DNA of 64,000 nt from Chloranthus sessilifolius (GCA_021018995.1 CM037588.1:39305000-39368999); one strand, 5' to 3'; positions 1-11,722 are shown, counted from the first letter of the stretch. Notes: generated from the sequence alone by a model not told the origin. Numbers and translations are program-made.

Positions 1-747
1 AGATGACACCGATCTCCATCGATTTGAGTATGACTTCTCAGCTGTTACCCTCGGGTCGACTGAAAAAACCCCTGCCAAAACTGGAGGAGGAATGGATGCA
101 GTTGTGTTCATGCTCCATAAATGGGGCCACCAAAAAGGGAAAGGGTTGGGCCTGCGCCTTCAAGGAAGAAGAGACCCCATCATGGCCAAGGGGCAGCAAA
201 CCAAATTCGGCCTGGGCTACATGCCCATTAAAGAAGAAGTCAGAGAGGCCAAGGAAAAGAACGAGTTGCGGCAGTCGCCAGGGCCAGAGGAATCAACCTG
301 GAAGAAGAACCTCACGCTCGACCCCACATCCGTCAAACCTTTGTGAGCACCGGGGTGGTAAAGATTGATCTGAATGGGGAGACGAGGGTAATTCCACACA
401 AGCCTACTTCCTCCCACCCCACCAACCCTTGCATCATCCCTCCAGACCTCGAGGTGGACTTAGACGCCCTCTCCTTATTTGAGGAGGAAGTCCCCCGGTC
501 CACCCATCACTCTAGCACTAGCCACTTTGGGCCCATCCTAATAATAGAGGACAGGGTTCCAGAGGATCTCTCCGTAAACATGTTGAGGGAGGAACTGCAA
601 GAGCCTACCGATGCCGCTTCTAACCAAAGAGGTAAAGGCCAGGCCTCACAGGTAAGTAACTGGGCATCTTTGCCCCAACTCCTGGGAGCCGCCAAAGGCC
701 GTGAATGCGACATCGGCTCTTTAAAAAAAACAACCTGTAAAAAGTGA
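1..747 (+). pseudogene. Tat-1 protease-to-RT linker with G-patch-like motif
   Basis: Fossil part of Tat-1 gag-pol. The reading around 92-346 contains KGKGLGLRLQG and FGLGYMP. This matches the glycine-rich, G-patch-like stretch that Tat-lineage polyproteins carry between the aspartic protease and RT. The reading around 343-747 is acidic and proline-rich and ends near a strong splice-donor-like site. The protease active site itself lies upstream of the window. The call is by motif only; no function beyond polyprotein linker is claimed. Confidence 0.6.
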
Positions 748-939
748 GATTAGCCTTTGGGACACTCTATCCTGTATATATAGAGATTCACCTCGCTAGG
801 GGCTGACTTTCAAAAAAATGCAAAAACCCATAAAAATAGAAAAAATACAAATTCCAAAAATATTGTCTTTTAAAATTCCCATTAAATTAAAAATGATGTC
901 ATGATACCCATCGCGCGTGAAGCCGACCCCTGTCCTGTA
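652..939 (+). other. candidate Ogre-type intron between protease region and RT
   Basis: A consensus donor, CACAG followed by GTAAGT, sits at 647-657. The following 250 bases are AT-rich and read poorly as protein. A pyrimidine-rich CCCCTGTCCTGTAG ends near 939, where coding sequence leading into RT resumes. Ogre-type Tat elements are known to carry a spliced intron between protease and RT, so position and signals agree. The acceptor is the weaker half of the call. Confidence 0.4.
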
Positions 940-2040
940 GAAATACAAGAAGAGGTAGGAGTCACGAGTCTGGACAAGGAAGGTCAAATCGATGAGCTCC
1001 CCAATGAGCTCCTCAAACAATTTGTCGATTTTGAGCATGGCCCTACCCCGATCGTCGAAGAGAAAGAGGACGTCAATTTGGGCACCAAAGAGGCCCCTAG
1101 AATCACCAAAATTGGAACATCGCTGTCCCCTGCGGAGAAAAAAGGTATGATAGACTTCCTTCGGTCATACCAAGACGTCTTGGCATGGTCGTATGAAGAC
1201 ATGCTTGGTTTGGATACCGATCTGGTTGAGCATGAGTTGCCACTCTACCCTGATATTAAGCCGGTTAAACAGAAGCTAAGACGCCTCCGACCTGAATGGA
1301 TGTTGAAGGTGAAGGACGAGGTCAATAAGCAGTATGACGCGGGATTCCTCATGGTATCTAAATACCCACAATGGCTGGCCAATATCGTCCCCGTATAGAA
1401 GAAGGATGGGAAGGTTTGAATGTGCATTGATTTCCGAAATCTCAACAAGGCAAGCCCTAAGGATGACTTTCTATTATCACACATCGATATCTTGGTCGAT
1501 AACACTGCTAAGCACGGAATGCTCTCATTCATGGATGGATTCTCGGGCTACAATCAGATTAAGATAGCAGAGGTCGACCGAGAAAAGACTGCGTTCATCA
1601 CTCCCTGGGGTACCTTCTGTTACAAGGTGATGCCATTCGGGCTCAAGAATGCCGGGGCAACCTACCAGAGAGCAATGACGGCCTTGTTCCACGACATGAC
1701 TGCCAAGTCACCTGAAAGGGATGACCACCTGGTAAACCTTCAGAAGCTGTTTGAGAGGTTGAGAAAGTATAGGTTGTGGTTGAATCCCCAAAAGTGCGCA
1801 TTTGGCGCTATATAAGGAAAATTGTTAGGCTTTATTGTCAGTAGGAGAGGGAATGAGGTCGATCCGACCAAGATCAAGGCCATCACTGAAATGCCACCAC
1901 CATCTATAGAGAAGGAGGTCAGAGGCTTTTTAGGCAGAATCCAGTACATCAACTGGTTCATTGCACAATTAACTCGATGCTTCAATGCTACTAAGAAAAG
2001 GATTCACCGGTTAGTGGAATGATGACCGCTAAGTTGCATT
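901..2040 (+). pseudogene. Tat-1 reverse transcriptase
   Basis: Reverse transcriptase domain of the Tat-1 polyprotein, which copies element RNA into cDNA. Recognisable blocks in order: the entry segment DFLRSYQDVLAWSYEDM, the MCIDFRNLNKASPKDDF block, the SFMDGFSGYNQI block, TPWGTFCYKVMPFGLKNAGATYQ, and the GFIVSRRGNEVDPTKIKAI connection region. These are typical of Ty3/gypsy RT and closest to the Tat lineage. The domain is an interrupted fossil. It is followed directly by the RNase H region. Confidence 0.85.
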
Positions 2041-3113
2041 TGACAAGATCAAGGGTTACCTCCCAATTCTCCAAAGATTGGTACCACTGCACTGTAGACC
2101 TCCGATAATGTACATCCCATGACAAAGTTTTCCATGGGCTGTGTGTTAGGGCAGCATGATGAGAAAGGAAGAAGAGAGCAGGCCATCTACTACCTGAGCA
2201 AGAAGTTCACTGATTATGAGACGCGCTATTCTCAACTGGAGAAAGCATGCTTAGCGCTCGTATGGGCTACTCAAAGACTTCGACACTACCTGTTATCCCA
2301 AGCCGTTCTACTTCTAGCACGGATGGATCCTTTGAAGCACCTATTCGAGAAACCTGCTCTCACTGGCTGAATTGCACGATGGCAACTACTTCTCTTCGAA
2401 TTTGACATTACTTATGTCACCCAGAAGTTGATCAAGGGGCAAGCACTCGCTGATCATCTTGCTGAGAACCCTCTGTCGGACTATGAGCCTCTAAAGGCTG
2501 AATTCCCCGATGAGGACATCCTGTTTATGACTGAAGAGGATACGGAGGAAACAGAGGAGTCCTGGGTAATGCACTGTGATGGGGCATCACATGTTGAAGG
2601 CCAAGGAGTTGGCACCATTCTTATCTCGCCAAGAGGATCACATGTACCCATCTCAATCAAGTTGAACTTCCCATGCACCAACAATATGGCCGAGCATGAA
2701 GCCTGTACAGCTGGTTTACAGGTGGCTCTTGATCTGAATATTACTCACCTCAGGGTCTTTGGAGATTCACAGTTAATCATATGCAGACCAACGGAGATTG
2801 GAAGGCCAAAGATGAGAAGTTGATCCCGTACCATGAACATCTTGAGGATCTGATAACCTACTTTGAGGAAGTCACCTTCTCCTATGTGCCACGAACAAGA
2901 AATCAGTTTGCTGATGCCCTGGCTACCCTGGCCTCTATGGTTGAGATTCCGTACGGGGTTGAGATGAAGCTAATCATGGTAGAGCAGAGGGACGAATCGA
3001 CATTCTGTCACCTGATCGAGGGATCTACCGAGTTAGATGATGAGCCATCCTCGTTCTCAGAGATCAAGAATTTCCTCGAGACCGAATTATCCTGGAAGGA
3101 ACATCAAGGGTAG
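2041..3113 (+). pseudogene. Tat-1 RNase H plus second (archaeal-type) RNase H
   Basis: Two RNase H-like domains follow RT. The first has KKFTDYETRYSQLEKACLAL (about 2200-2270), the usual RT-linked RNase H. The second begins near 2570 with MHCDGASHVEGQGVGTILIS, then NNMAEHEACTAGL and LRVFGDSQLIICR, and ends with RNQFADALATLAS near 2930. The second domain is the archaeal-type RNase H gained by the Tat lineage and is the best single marker for lineage here. Part of a broken polyprotein. Confidence 0.85.
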
Positions 3114-4300
3114 ACAGACGCACCATCCAGTGATTGACAACGAACTACATCATCTGTGGCGATCTCCTATACAGACAGTCTCATGACAATGTTCTGCTTT
3201 GATGCCTAACCGAGAGAGAAGCGGTTGAGATCATGAAGGAGATCCATGAAGGAGTCTGTGGGGCACACGTCAGTGGACACATGGTCGCTAAGAAAATCCT
3301 AAGGCAAGGATACTTTTGGACCACTTTAGAGACTGATTGCTGCAAACACGTTCAGAAGTGCTACAAGTGCCAAGAACACTCCAGTCTAATACATGCTCTG
3401 GTCATTGATTTACACAGCATGACCACTCCTTGGCCGTACGCCACCTGGGGTCTCGACGTCATCGGCAAGAGCAATCCTAAGGCTTCCAACGGACATCAAT
3501 TCATCCTCGTCGCAGTGGAGCACTTCACGAAGTGGGTGGAGGCAACCTCCTATACGAGCATTAAGGCCAGTCATGTCGAGAAGTTCATCAAGAACAACAT
3601 CATTTACAGATTCGACGTGCCCAAGGATATCATCACTGATAACGGCACTAATTTCGCTAATAGGCGCATCCAGGCCTTGTGTGAGCAGTTCCAGATCAAG
3701 TATCATCGCTCATCCCCATACAGGCCTTAGACGAACGGAGCTGTAGAAGCAGCCAACAAAACTCTGATCCGCATTTTGGAAAAGATGGTAGTCACTTACA
3801 AAGATTGGAGTGAGCAGTTACCCTTCGCGCTTTGGGCCTATAGAACGTCTATCCGTACCGCTATAGGGGCAACACCATTCTCCCTTGTGTATGGAACCGA
3901 GGCTGTGCTACCCATTGAGGTCGAAGTACCGTCACTCTGTATCCTTTTGGAATCCCATCTGCCCGAAGCTGAGGAGGAAAGATCTTATTTTGAGCAGCTA
4001 GATTTGATTGACAAGAAGAGACTCCTAGCTTTGTGTCACACCCAGGTCTATCAGAGGAGAATTACACGTGCCTACAATAAGCGTGTTCGCGCTCGAGACT
4101 TGCAGATAGGTGACACGATACTGAGGAGGATTTTCCTGTCTCTCCACGTTGATCCAAGAGGGAAGTTTAAGCTGAATTGGGAAGGACCCTACGTCATCCG
4201 AGAAGTATTGCCGGGATACGCCATTCGCCTCGCCACCATGGACGGAGACCACTTTCATGAGCCCATCAATGCTGGATACCTCCGGAGGTTCTACTCATAG
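3114..4300 (+). pseudogene. Tat-1 integrase
   Basis: Integrase domain of Tat-1. An N-terminal zinc-finger region is visible (GVCGAHVSGHMVAKKIL, then CYKCQEH). The catalytic core follows, with WGLDVIGKSNP, FTKWVEA and IITDNGTNF (acidic residues of the DDE triad in the first and last), then the Tat-typical RTAIGATPFSLVYGTEAVLP and a C-terminal WEGPYVIREV region ending near 4300 with GYLRRFYS. A fossil with a small number of interruptions. Untranslated 3' sequence begins after it. Confidence 0.85.
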
Positions 4301-4393
4301 GTCTTGCGACAAGGTAAGTGTTGATAAAGGTAGATGCGTGACCGCTTAAGGATCCCATAGAAGAGGCCATCGTTTCAAAGACAAGTAGCTAAA

Positions 4394-4426
<33 letters not shown>

Positions 4427-5865
4427 CCCCTGAAAACCTTTACCCTTTTGCTACACACGTCAGGTCGATAACCATTTCTTTCATATACCCCTCCCAAAAA
4501 CATCAAAAAAAAAGAAGAGGAGAAAAGAGAAATATGTGTTAATATCAACAAAAAAGAAGGAGAAAAGAGAGGAAAAATCCTGAAAAAAAAAAGAGAGGAA
4601 AAATCCAAACCAAAAATAAATAAATAAATATATATATATATAGAAAAGCAAAACCCCAAAAGGGGGGATCAAGAATGAAATAAAAACAACTGGGGCACGT
4701 ACAGTAAAAAGCCCCTGAAAAGGAAGAGGAATCACTGAATCTGGAATTCACTCAAAGCTTAAATCCAAAATCCCAGAAAAACCTAGCCTGTTTGAGCCCC
4801 GACCACATTACAATTTGGAAGAAAGCCCTCTTTAAGGTCCACAAGCAGTCATAGCATCTGTTGCATTAGCACAAGCTGAGTTAATGGACCACACAGAACT
4901 TCATCCAGCCGGCTATGATGGAATCGATGACCATGTCGTGGCTTTCTGGTTCTTGAAGAAAGTAAAAAAAAAAGAAAGAAGAAAAAATTAATTTGAGTTC
5001 AAAGCAAGATGGACGTGGTGAAAACCTGCAAGGGCACCGCAGGTAAAAATAGAGAACTCACGCGGACTAGGTGAAAACCTGAAGAGGCACCTGGGGTAAG
5101 AGAGCGAACCCATGGACATAGTGAAAACCCGAAAGGGCACTACGGGTAAAAACAGGGATGACAGGCATAGCGAAAACCCGTCTTGGGCGTTGTGAGCAAA
5201 AATATCAAGAAAAGAGAGATTAGGAGAGGATTTGTTCTGGCCCACCTATTTTAGTCTGGACCCCTTGAGCCTCTTCTCCCCTTTGCTGGGCCTCATGTTA
5301 AAAATTGGATCGGATCCCGATCAGGTATGTCGTCTCTACCGCGTCGTCTGACACATGACCAAAGATAAAGACAGAAGACTAATCAATCTCGGGGAAGCAG
5401 ACCTTTCCATGTTTAAAAGAAAAACCTGAGCCTCACGAGCAGGGTTTGACCATGCTCAAAAAAGGACCCACCAGTTGGCCTAGTAAATTCTGACTTCACA
5501 AAAAGGAGAAAAGGAAAAAATTTCAAAAAAGATAATAGATTTTCCTTTTTCATAAAAGGCTTCACACTGTGTAGAATTTTTTTTTTTTTTTTTTTTAGAT
5601 TTTCCTTTTCCATAAAAGGCCTTACGTTGCGAGACGTATGGAAGAAAATTCGAACAAAAAAAAAATATGTATATATATAATAGATTTCATTACTTTTCTT
5701 ACAGCGCTACGTGTGAAGTGTCATGTCCCAAAAAGATAACAACATGACACACTTTCTATTTTCTGCCTTCTTTACAAGTATAAAAAAAAAAAGACAAAGA
5801 AAAAAAAGAAAGAAGAAACAACCCAAAAAAAAGATCTCTGTTAAGCGGCATCAGTCCCCCCCTCT
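4301..5865 (+). other. Tat-1 3' region: low complexity and repeats, no gene
   Basis: No convincing coding sequence. Contents: a (TA)n tract at 4394-4421, a purine-rich stretch about 4500-4640 ending in another (TA)n, the 50-bp tandem array listed separately, and a duplicated module GATTTTCCTTTTYCATAAAAGGC at 5532-5555 and 5598-5622 separated by a poly-T run. The long predicted peptides here are low-complexity artefacts. A module similar in reverse complement occurs at 25140-25265 in Tat-2, so these blocks belong to the family's 3' untranslated region. Confidence 0.7.
5011..5205 (+). repeat. 50-bp tandem array, four units, Tat-1
   Basis: Units start with G(T/C)GAAAACC at 5018, 5071, 5121 and 5170 (spacing 53, 50, 49). 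Each has the pattern GTGAAAACCYG, about 8 bases, GGCRC, then GGGTAAAAA. The same array lies in reverse complement in Tat-2 at 25567-25770. Hypervariable tandem repeats in this part of Tat elements are known sources of plant satellite DNA. Confidence 0.9.
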
Positions 5866-5899
5866 GTGTATATGATCTATGGTATGTGCAGGAATAGGT

Positions 5900-7409
5900 C
5901 AGGGGCAGGGACCACACTTCAAAGCACTGATCTCTGTAAGGAGAGAGTCCTCATGGGCATTCCGATCAGACAACCACCTACCATGAAGACTCTTCTACCA
6001 CCTCCGCAAAGTGTCAGCTGCACTGCGAGACTCAATCAAAAGCCCAGTCAACCGAAGAACCTCACTCTCGGCCGTAGCAGCTCTCACCTCCGCAATCTCA
6101 GCTCTAGCCCTTTCCTTCTCCAAAGCCTCAATCAAAGCTAGCCTCTCTGCAGAAAGAGACTCAATCCTAGTCTGGAGTATTGTTTCCTTGTATGGCCAGG
6201 GCCCCGTCTCTATCACATCTACCGAAACTAGGCTAGGGGTAGGTAAGTCCTTGGATGCTAGCCAAACCTTGTAATCAGAAGAGAGAACGCCCCCTGAACT
6301 AAGCTGCACATGTGCACCGATTGGCGGGTCTCCCAGAGGGCTGTTATGTGGTCTAGGTCACTGAGAGAACCCCGAGAGAATATCAGAGAGCACAAGGGCG
6401 GCCTCACAGTGCACGACACGTGTTGGGTATATCCGAATTCATGAAGCACCCGAGATGGGAAATAGTAAGTACTATCAGTCAACCCCAAAAGCGTGATACC
6501 CTCACAATCCTGAGAGCGAACAATCGGAAAGGTGACGTCCATCCAGGGAAGTTGCCAGATCAACTCCGCATCAGATAGCCACAGGCTCAGTTCCTCGATA
6601 CTCCCATGGGGCAGTCTCGAGCATCGGGTCAGAAAGCCCCGAGCCACATCCCCTCTTACCAAGCAAAATCTCGGCATGGGCCCCATGATAGCCAAATGCT
6701 CTCCTAGCCAAATCTGAATGAGGAGTGAACTCCCGCTAAGAATCTTGACCTGGCCCGAGGCCGAGGCATCCAGGCCCCAATACATCTTAGCCAGGACCAG
6801 GTGTACCAGTGAATGACCTCGTTCCAATTCAGTCAAGACATCGCATAACCCGAGGGAAAATGTCTCGCCCCCAGTAAAGAAGAGAACTTCCAACAGCAAA
6901 TAAAGGGCAAAGGCCTTTACATTGAAAGGATCTCGGGTAGGCAACTTTCGGAGACTCGAGTCGCAGAAAAGTTCTCTCAGGAATTTCACTGAGCACCTGG
7001 TGGGCCCCCCGGCGAAGCCCTTCTCATACACACCCTTTTTCAAACCGAGAACCGCGTGGACCGCCTTTGCATACCCCAGTTTGGGCACCACTTTGGCAAG
7101 TCCCCGATACATCCTCAAGCCAGTAATAGAGGCTAGCTCTTCCAAGGTTGGGGTGAGCTCCCTGGACCCAAATTTGAAGACATGGGCCCTATGGTCCTAC
7201 GACGCCAAAGCCGCCTACAAGAGGTTGGGCAACAAAGGAATAACAAGGAAAGGTGAAAGGCGGGATAACCCGAGGCGATCTAGAACAACGAGCTCGCCCT
7301 CAGCCAAGCTATCACACCATTTTTGCAAAAAACTGGGCCCCGGGTCCAAACAAGGAAGTATACTAGCCCCAGCCCCAGTATGAGAATTTGGGTCAAGAAG
7401 CGGGTCCAT
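5900..7409 (-). pseudogene. antisense gene Y, copy 1 (PMD-like protein with C-terminal coiled coil)
   Basis: Gene carried antisense in the 3' region of Tat-1. Start ATG at 7409 gives MDPLLDPNSHTGAGAS. The same start occurs in copy 2 at 23311, which supports it. The central part (7145-6260) contains GGPTRCSVKFLRELF, KAFALYLLLEVLFFTGGE and LVLAKMYWGLDA followed by LLIQIWLGEHL, which resembles the C-terminal half of plant mobile domain (PMD, MAIN-like) proteins. The end is strongly heptad-like (TRIESLSAERLALIEALEKE, then AEIAEVRAATAESEVLRL), a coiled coil. Copy 2 is clearly homologous over the whole length. The role in the element is unknown. It reads mostly open, with a few interruptions. Confidence 0.6.
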
Positions 7410-7589
7410 TGACGTACAAAGATGTTCTTTATAAAAATTAGTCAATGTAGGGCAATGGATCCGCTTGTAGGGAGAGCAAAAAAATAAGAAAAAGAAAAAA
7501 GTGGGGCAAAAAGGCCAAGTCTGGATGAAAAGAGAGGCAAAGAGGGCCAGGTTCAGGTTATGAAGAACCCCATTGAGCCCAGTTATATG

Positions 7590-7660
7590 AGGCGTATATA
7601 TTATATACACCAAGGCAAAATTTAAAATAATTTCCTAGGCGTATATAATATATACGCCCA
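7590..7660. repeat. palindromic repeat array P1 (2 units), upstream of gene Y copy 1
   Basis: Two palindromes 48 bp apart, at 7590-7611 and 7638-7658. The second is perfect: 10-bp arms GGCGTATATA and TATATACGCC around one base. It lies about 180-250 bp upstream of the Y start on the minus strand and between genes Y and X. The same relative position is occupied by array P4 in Tat-2. Confidence 0.85.
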
Positions 7661-8053
7661 GCTAAAATTGCAGGGAAGTGTGGCTCCCCTCACATTGGTC
7701 CATTTTTTACTTCCCCCAAAAGGGACGGATTTCGCTTGGTCTACTTTCTTATCCCGGGGCAGCCCACAGTCGGGCACGCTCACACACCCATGGGAAATCC
7801 TCAGATGACACGGTATCCGTGGGTTATATACGGAGGATCATATGTGGGCTCAATCTCATCATTAGAGGGGCTCTGGCCCACTTCATGCCAAAGAAAAGGA
7901 AACCATAAAAGCGGAGAGATAACCAAACAGAGCATTCATATAAACCATAAAAACCATAAAACCATTAAAAAAAAATTGTTGTTTAAAAGATTACATATTC
8001 CCCAATAACAAAAGTCTAAACTGTTTCAATGTTTCAAATTTTCAGAAAATAAA

Positions 8054-10414
8054 CTAGTCTTGGGCAGCCTCCTTTGACTTCTTCAGGCGCCGGGTTGCGC
8101 TTTGAAAAGTACGAGTCTCTCCCACCCGAGTCCACGCCTGAGAGATGCGGCCGAGCAGAGAGCGCGACTCCTTTTCACTAGCACGCTGCAGGAGCACACC
8201 AAAGGCCATCAAGCAAGGAAACAAGCAGAAGGTAAATAAGAAAATGATTAGGTTTGGTCAGTATTCACTCACCACCTCAGCCTCTCTAAGCCCGACGATG
8301 TTGCGGTAATATTCGGCTTGGTTCACGGCCGACTCATAGTTCTACACAGCAAGAAAGAGAGGTGTCAGTCACACAGGTCATCAGCATAGTTTAAGAAAAA
8401 AAAAGAGCAAAGAAACAAGGGAGAGATTACCCCGGGGATCAGCTTAGGAGGTGGGATCCGAATAGCTTCAGCGGATATGTGTGCCTTCTCAGCCACATCG
8501 GCACACATACATGACAGGAAAGAATCATCCAAGCGCTTAAAGGTCCCCTGGACCTCGGCTGGCGAACTGCTAGAAGCACCAGCACCGGAAGGGTCAGAAG
8601 GTCCAACACCTGTAGCCTCATCAGGAGCAGCTGCCTCATCCCCCTCATCTGAGTCATCACCATGCCAAAACTGTAGAGAGAAACAATTTTTGTTCAAATA
8701 GCAGGACAATCAAGGCAATCAAAGGAAGGCTGCTAAATAAAAAGAGGAAAGAACATTACCTGAGACCGTGGACCGCCAAAAGCCAAAAAGTTGGCACCAG
8801 GCATGAACGAGGGCAGCAGAGAACGATAGGGCAGAGACTCATACCACTTCTGATATCCCCCTGGAAAAATAAGGTCATCAATGGGGATCCCATGATGGAG
8901 AAAGCGAGCTGTAAGCACGTCAGTGGAACCTTCAGGAGCCAACACATCGGCTAGAGGAGCTTGGGGCATAGCGAAGAGAAGACGGTACTGATGAACCACC
9001 CTCTCTCCTAGGTAATAGGCCCTAGCCCAGGACCCATAGAAGAAAATGATGCGTCGGTCTAACAAAAAACGAGAAGGATCCACTGCAGCCAGGTTCCAGA
9101 AGGGAGATCTGACGTAGGGGTCAAGGATGACCTGCTAAAAAAAAAAAAAAAAGAGGAGCGATATATACATGTGGTCAAAACCCACAGCACGAAAGAACTA
9201 TCAAATTTGTAAAGAGAAAAATTGTTATACCTGCTCAGGGATCAACAGATCAAACTGGGAGCGCAGCCCTAACTCCAGGTGCTTCATGCCTACATCCCGA
9301 CGGCGGTTCGCGTGCCAATTGCTCATAAGGGGGAACGTAGGAACTTCAGATAGAAGCAGAGGGTGACCAGGTTGGAAATGCAGATACCCCCAAACCTGAG
9401 AAGGCAAGCAGATAAAAATAGATATGCCATAAAAGGGAAAGGTTGGACAAACTAAAACCAGAGGATAAAATACCTCAAGTGCGGGCCAAAAGCCCACAAC
9501 GGAGCTGGACTCCCCAAGTACGGCTCGCGCCAGGCTAGACATGAGCACCGCATAGCCAGCACCGCCCCAATCAAACTGATGCATGTTGTCCCAGTTCACC
9601 ATAAAACTAAGAAGGGACAATGAGACCCGCCCTCTGCTAGTATTTGAAAGAAGAGTATTACCCAAAAGGAACAACAAAGAAATACGGGCCAACATTAGTG
9701 CACGCTCTGGCTTGAGATAAATGGCCGCATCAGGCTGGCCCAGATCCATTAACTCATGAGGCTCAAACAAACTAACCAGCCAGGATAACTTGACTTCAGA
9801 ACCGCGAACATTCCCTGAGGTTGGGTAGGCCCCTATCAGTCGAGTCACCTCCTCCCTATCAGGTGTGCTGGTAGGTGTCACTGGCACCCCTCCAATGCGA
9901 GCCCTAGTGATCATGGACCAGTCCACAAGTGTAAGGGTCATCTCAGTCATGGCCATATGAAATGTCATGGTCTCAGGGCGAAAGCGCTCTATCAGGGCCT
10001 TCACATAGGCTGTGTCGGCCCTCACTACGGGGCATGAAATAAAATCTCCAAAACTGGCTTCAGTAAGCTCACCACTGGGGGAAGATAGAGCACGAGGTGC
10101 TGGAGATCGAACCAGCCACTCCGGAACATGATATGAGGTAAAGGCTGCAAACAAAAGGATTCTATCAAATAGGAGCGAAGTGGTATAGCAAAAGCATCAA
10201 AGGAAAAGAAAAGGACTCATCTGTTTACCTGGCCAACAATCCCGAAGTTGGAGATATGGGTGTGCTGACAATGGAGGAGGCCGGTATGGGCGGCATCACC
10301 TTGCATTTCATACCAAGGTTGAGAGGAGCACTGAGAAATGATAAACTGCTCCCCATGAGGACCATAGGCCATCTCTGGCCCCTCCTGCTGATCTTGCCCT
10401 TCGTCGCCAGACAT
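8054..10414 (-). pseudogene. antisense gene X, copy 1 (plant mobile domain protein, multi-exon)
   Basis: Second antisense gene of Tat-1, ATG at 10414 (MSGDEGQDQQ) and stop at 8054. The PMD signature is clear: ALIERFRPETMTFHMAMTEM, then LTLVDWSMITRARIGGVPV and LARISLLFLLGNTLLSNTS, then a segment around W-GGAGYAVLMSSLARA, as in MAIN/MAIL-type proteins. Downstream blocks read RRIIFFYGSWARAYYLGERV, an acidic low-complexity stretch (GDDSDEGDEAAAPDEA), and a basic end (RLKKSKEAAQD). About five non-conserved stretches between blocks begin GT and end AG and match similarly placed stretches in copy 2, so spliced transcription is likely. A conserved CAG just before the ATG suggests an intron in the leader. 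It looks essentially whole. Function in the element is unknown; plant PMD proteins act in silencing and genome stability. Confidence 0.65.
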
Positions 10415-10869
10415 CCTGAAAATGTGGAACACATCGGTATAAGAAAAGATTGCTAAAAAAAAAAAAAGAAGGGGAAAAAGGGGGAGAAATGCACTAATCC
10501 ATCATAAAAGAAACATTAAAAAAATGAAAAAAGGGGAACATAGGCATAAGGAATCACATATGCTTGAAAGAAAATCAAAAGCATTAATCATTCACCACAA
10601 AGAGGAAGAGCATCAAGCATTTCAAACAAGAATCATTATCAAAATCTAAAGGAAAGGTGAAAGAAGGGTGGTGATTACCTTCAATAGGAGAGAAAATAGA
10701 TCTAAAGATTGGAGGAAAGTGGATGCTCTTGATCAGCACGAGCGACTCCCGGTAGTAGAACTCAAGCAAACTCAAACACAAAAACCCTAGGAGGCTGTCC
10801 CGGACTTGGGAAGGAAGGAGGGAGGCAAATAGAATTTGAAAGGAGGGCCCCTTTTGTGCTTGGGCTCGA

Positions 10870-10970
10870 GCAGTTTTTTAAACTGCCAGATTTTGGTCAG
10901 GCGTATATAATATATACTCCCGACTATTTTCACTGCGGATTTTCCATGCGTATATATTATATACACCCAG
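10870..10970. repeat. palindromic repeat array P2 (2 units), upstream of gene X copy 1
   Basis: Palindromes at 10899-10920 (GGCGTATATAATATATACTC) and 10946-10968, 47 bp apart, the same family as P1. A separate hairpin, GCAGTTT and AAACTGC around three bases, lies just before at 10870-10886. The array is about 480 bp upstream of the X start codon on the minus strand. Confidence 0.8.
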
Positions 10971-11402
10971 CTAATTTTTTGGCTTCGGTGACCCGACAGG
11001 CCCTTTGTATGCTCCAGATCAAGGCTCGGTCCCTCTTAGAAGCCTACGTATCATCGGGCGATGGTGCACACATCCCCAAATGGCCCTTCGAGCTCCCTTC
11101 GATTGGCCCAAAAGGACCGTGCTACAATAAACGGATCTAGATCTGTAAGCGTCCACCGAGTGCTCCCATAAAATCGTTAAATCAAATTTTTTTTTTGCAT
11201 AAAACCAAGAAAGAAAAGAGATTCACATGAAATAACAACAAAAAAAAAAGAGAAAAAGGAAAAATGCTGAAACACAACACTAGTTCTCAAAAGAGCATCG
11301 CAACGCCTATTTGCCCCACTCCGAGAGCCGTGTTAAATCAATTCAGAATGATCGGGTTCACTCGAAAATTCCCAAACCCTGTTTTACACAGGGACATCTC
11401 AT

Positions 11403-11722
11403 GCCTGATCTGGCAGGCAAAATATTGGTCATGTTTATCCCCAGTTATTAGGAACCTGCTTCCGAACCCACTTTCCTAAACAAGATAGCTGGGTCTAATT
11501 TGTGTAAAGACCAAGACCACGCATCCCCACGAGTCAGGACCTAATCTGGCAGGCAGATAATTTTACCCATCCCCGATCACTGTTCCCTAAACATTCCCAA
11601 GGAGTCAGGGCCTGATCCGGCAGGCAAATAAACTCATCCATCACCGGTCGCTCTTGGGAACATACACCTAGCCCAAAATTTTCTCCTATAGGAGGCGAGA
11701 CCTGATCCAACAGGTAAACCAA
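11403..11722 (+). repeat. degenerate repeats around CCTGATCYGGCAGGCAAATA
   Basis: The phrase CCTGATCTGGCAGGCAAAAT at 11404 recurs in altered form at 11540, 11610 and 11701, each followed by CCCATC or TCACC and a GTTCCC-like end. Spacing is uneven (about 136, 71 and 90 bases). Non-coding part of the Tat-1 3' region. Confidence 0.65.

Noticed and set aside
4375-4751. Minus-strand phenylalanine-rich ORFs
   Set aside because: They arise from A-rich and (TA)n sequence in the Tat-1 3' UTR; no conserved counterpart in Tat-2.
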